A DNA stretch of 14,650 nt, from positions 1-14,650 of the forward strand of contig NYZA01000236.1 in assembly GCA_002686955.1 (NCBI GenBank), given 5' to 3'. A model generated the notes under the pieces. It ran no database searches. It was not told the origin of the DNA and saw nothing but the letters and a program-made list of their open reading frames with translations. The position numbers and the translations under genes were made by a program. Source of the DNA: Gemmatimonadota bacterium. GTDB lineage: Bacteria > GCA-2686955. Every line of letters starts with the position of its first letter. Within the stretch, counting starts at the first letter, position 1. Below, piece after piece: positions 12,780 through 14,650 of this stretch.

Positions 12780-14650
12780 GTGGAGTCGACCACGGGGCAC
12801 GGAGAAACCAGCACGACCCCTGAAGACCAGGTGTTGCTGCCGGCAAAGGGCATCAAGCGCAAGATTCTCGAAGTTCTGGCCGTCTTGGGCCGAGGAAGCA
12901 AGAGCGAGGATCTCCGCTCTGCTCTGGGATACCGTGGCAGGAACTGGCGCTACTTCATGAGCGATCTCGTTGATCGAGGCCTGGTCACCCGCACCGACGA
13001 CCCTCAAGCCGAGGCGGCATATGAAATCGCGGGTGGCGAGTTGCGGGGAGATGTTATCGGGCGAATTACAGAAACCGAGCGGGCAGGTTTGGAGCGCATT
13101 CTGAGCGATCTCGAAGATGAAGCGAAAGAGCCCGCCACGGACAGCAATGACCCGGAGAGACCCCAGGTCGAGCCTGCGTCCCCTCGGGATGACGAGAGAG
13201 CCGACTCGGGCGAATGCGCGCCGGAATACCCCGAGTCGGCCGAATCACAGGCAGACGCTTCCGCATCTCCCTCCTCGGCCGGGAATGGGGCGGACCAATC
13301 CACCCGCAAGTCGAGGGGTCGCAAGGACCGTCGCCGGTCCCGGTCCGGGGACGAGTCCGGAGAGGAGCTGTTGAGATTGGCCGAGGATGCACTGCGCCGG
13401 GGAGACAACGACAGCGCATTGTCGTTCGCGCGGGATGGTATCGAGGGGAAGTACGAAGGGACCGGAGAAGGCTTGGAGCTGGAACCGCTATTCAGAATCA
13501 GGGCTGCCCAGGCCCACATCCGGGCGCTGCGCCTGGGAGAGGCCCGGACCCTCCTCGATCCCCTGACCGGCGAGGATCAGGCCCCTCGAACCCGAGAGAC
13601 TGCGCTGGCGCAGATCGTGGCAGCGGAGTGCCATCTGGCGGATGGCAAGATCGAGCGCACCCGAGAGCTCATGGTCAAGGCCGATGCATACAAGGGAGAG
13701 CCGTCGAACGAACACGCCATGAGGAAGGCGATTCTAGATGCAAAGCTGGCGCTGATGGGGGGGCGCCCCTCCGAGGCTCTGCGCCGGATTGACACGCTGC
13801 ACCGAACCCCTGATGATCCCGCGGACCGCGCCCGCTTGTCGTTGCTGCGCGGAACTGCGCTTTTCCGCCTCGGAGAGTTCGAGCGAGCGGTTTCCCCGTT
13901 GCAAGAAGCGCTCGATATCGACCGCAATCGTGGAAACACCGAGGGGGAACGAGAAGCCGCGCTCTTCCTAGGGCGAGCTTTCCACTGTCGCGCGCAGTTC
14001 GCGAAAAGCGACAGCTTCTTGGAGAGGGCCAATGCTCTCGCGAAAGGGGCTCGAAACGAAGAAACGCGGGTTCGAGTTGCACTTGCACGGGCGACCGTGT
14101 ACGCCGATCGCGGTGACGCAGCCCGCCTGGAGGGGGCCCTGGATTCTCTCCCGCCCAGGGCGCGGAAAGAGAACGCGCGATTCGACCTGCAGCAGGCGCG
14201 GCTGCTCTTGCTCAAGGGGCGGATGGGCGATGCCGTCGAGGCCCTTGAAAAGCTCACGGAAACCAAGCTCGGCGATTCCGATGCGGCCGATGCGCTCCGT
14301 GAGTTGGGTGTCTGCTATAGACACTTGGGTCACCAAGAAGCCGCCGTCGGACCCCTCGAAGAGAGCTTGCGACGGGCGGAGCGCGCCCGTGATCGCGTGT
14401 CGATCGCCCGCTGCAGGGTCGAGTACGCGCTGGGTCTGCTCGACCATCCGGATGCCGCGAAACGGTCCGGCGCGGTCGTAGACGTCAAGAAGGCGCTGCG
14501 GCTTCTCGAGTACCTCGAAGTTCCAGACCTCGTGTGGCGCGGCTACCATGCGTTGGGATTGATCTTCTTGGAAGAGGGGAGACACGAGGACGCCTTCGTC
14601 CGCCTGGGTGACGCGACGGCGATCCTCGACCAGCTTCTCGGCCGATTCCA
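12780..14650 (+). CDS. Winged-helix and TPR-repeat protein (3' end outside window)
   Basis: An open frame of 623 codons running off the window. It starts at GTG 12780 with a strong AAGGAGA six bases upstream. Residues 22-84 look like a winged helix-turn-helix (IKRKILEVLAVLGRGSKSED, then a FMSDLVDRGLVTR wing). Residues about 112-193 form a disordered, acidic then Arg/Ser-rich linker. From about 194 onward the protein is built of TPR-like helical repeats, for example ALDAL/ALEKL-type hairpins and R-A-R-L-S-L-L-R-G-T-A-L-F-R-L-G-E-F-E-R-A, continuing to the edge. TPR arrays bind proteins or peptides, so this could be a transcription factor or scaffold with a large sensing domain. The C-terminal domain is not visible and the exact function is unknown. 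Confidence 0.85.
   Translation, partial: MESTTGHGETSTTPEDQVLLPAKGIKRKILEVLAVLGRGSKSEDLRSALGYRGRNWRYFMSDLVDRGLVTRTDDPQAEAAYEIAGGELRGDVIGRITETERAGLERILSDLEDEAKEPATDSNDPERPQVEPASPRDDERADSGECAPEYPESAESQADASASPSSAGNGADQSTRKSRGRKDRRRSRSGDESGEELLRLAEDALRRGDNDSALSFARDGIEGKYEGTGEGLELEPLFRIRAAQAHIRALRLGEARTLLDPLTGEDQAPRTRETALAQIVAAECHLADGKIERTRELMVKADAYKGEPSNEHAMRKAILDAKLALMGGRPSEALRRIDTLHRTPDDPADRARLSLLRGTALFRLGEFERAVSPLQEALDIDRNRGNTEGEREAALFLGRAFHCRAQFAKSDSFLERANALAKGARNEETRVRVALARATVYADRGDAARLEGALDSLPPRARKENARFDLQQARLLLLKGRMGDAVEALEKLTETKLGDSDAADALRELGVCYRHLGHQEAAVGPLEESLRRAERARDRVSIARCRVEYALGLLDHPDAAKRSGAVVDVKKALRLLEYLEVPDLVWRGYHALGLIFLEEGRHEDAFVRLGDATAILDQLLGRF

Overview
The window is high-GC, densely coded bacterial DNA. 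A lipoprotein, sigma-54-type promoters, a diguanylate cyclase and a large winged-helix/TPR protein suggest an uncultivated Gram-negative lineage of the Myxococcota/Desulfobacterota or GC-rich FCB type. The sequence alone does not fix the phylum.

Left edge (93-837, minus strand): a two-gene MNT nucleotidyltransferase/HEPN toxin-antitoxin-like pair, transcribed away from the rest. After a 322-base gap with a good extended -10 sigma-70 promoter comes the centrepiece (1160-6473, plus strand), a compact seven-gene bacterial microcompartment (BMC) operon. It encodes two BMC-H shell hexamer proteins, a CoA-acylating aldehyde dehydrogenase with a C-terminal encapsulation peptide, a PduL-type phosphotransacylase, one BMC-P (EutN/CcmL) vertex protein, an ACT-domain protein (UPF0237) and a UPF0210/DUF711 protein. 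The dehydrogenase and PduL are the standard metabolosome core: aldehyde to acyl-CoA to acyl-phosphate, with CoA recycled inside. No classical aldehyde-generating enzyme (diol dehydratase, ethanolamine lyase, aldolase, canonical glycyl radical enzyme), alcohol dehydrogenase or BMC-T protein is present.

The main discovery candidate is the ACT + UPF0210 pair. These families are usually neighbours in non-BMC genomes. Here the ACT protein carries an extra N-terminal amphipathic helix and linker that closely match the aldehyde dehydrogenase's C-terminal encapsulation peptide (shared D-[IV]-x-x-IVED-x-L core). This suggests that the ACT protein, perhaps with UPF0210, is BMC cargo. UPF0210 has a glycyl-radical-enzyme-like fold without the radical site, so this could be a microcompartment type with an unrecognised signature enzyme or regulator. 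The second BMC-H has a SAP/Rho_N-like tail and an altered pore, and PduL ends in an EutQ/EutT-like mini-domain.

Right half (6759-14650): unrelated single genes. They are a small FlgM-like protein, a tail-anchored membrane protein behind a sigma-54-type promoter, a NUDT22-like Nudix hydrolase overlapping tail-to-tail with a conserved hypothetical gene on the minus strand, and a SpoU/TrmH-type RNA 2'-O-methyltransferase. They continue with a repeat-bearing lipoprotein behind a second sigma-54-type promoter, strong terminator-like hairpins, a REC-GGDEF diguanylate cyclase with a sigma-70 promoter, and a winged-helix/TPR protein cut by the window end. No rRNA, tRNA, CRISPR array or intact insertion sequence was seen.
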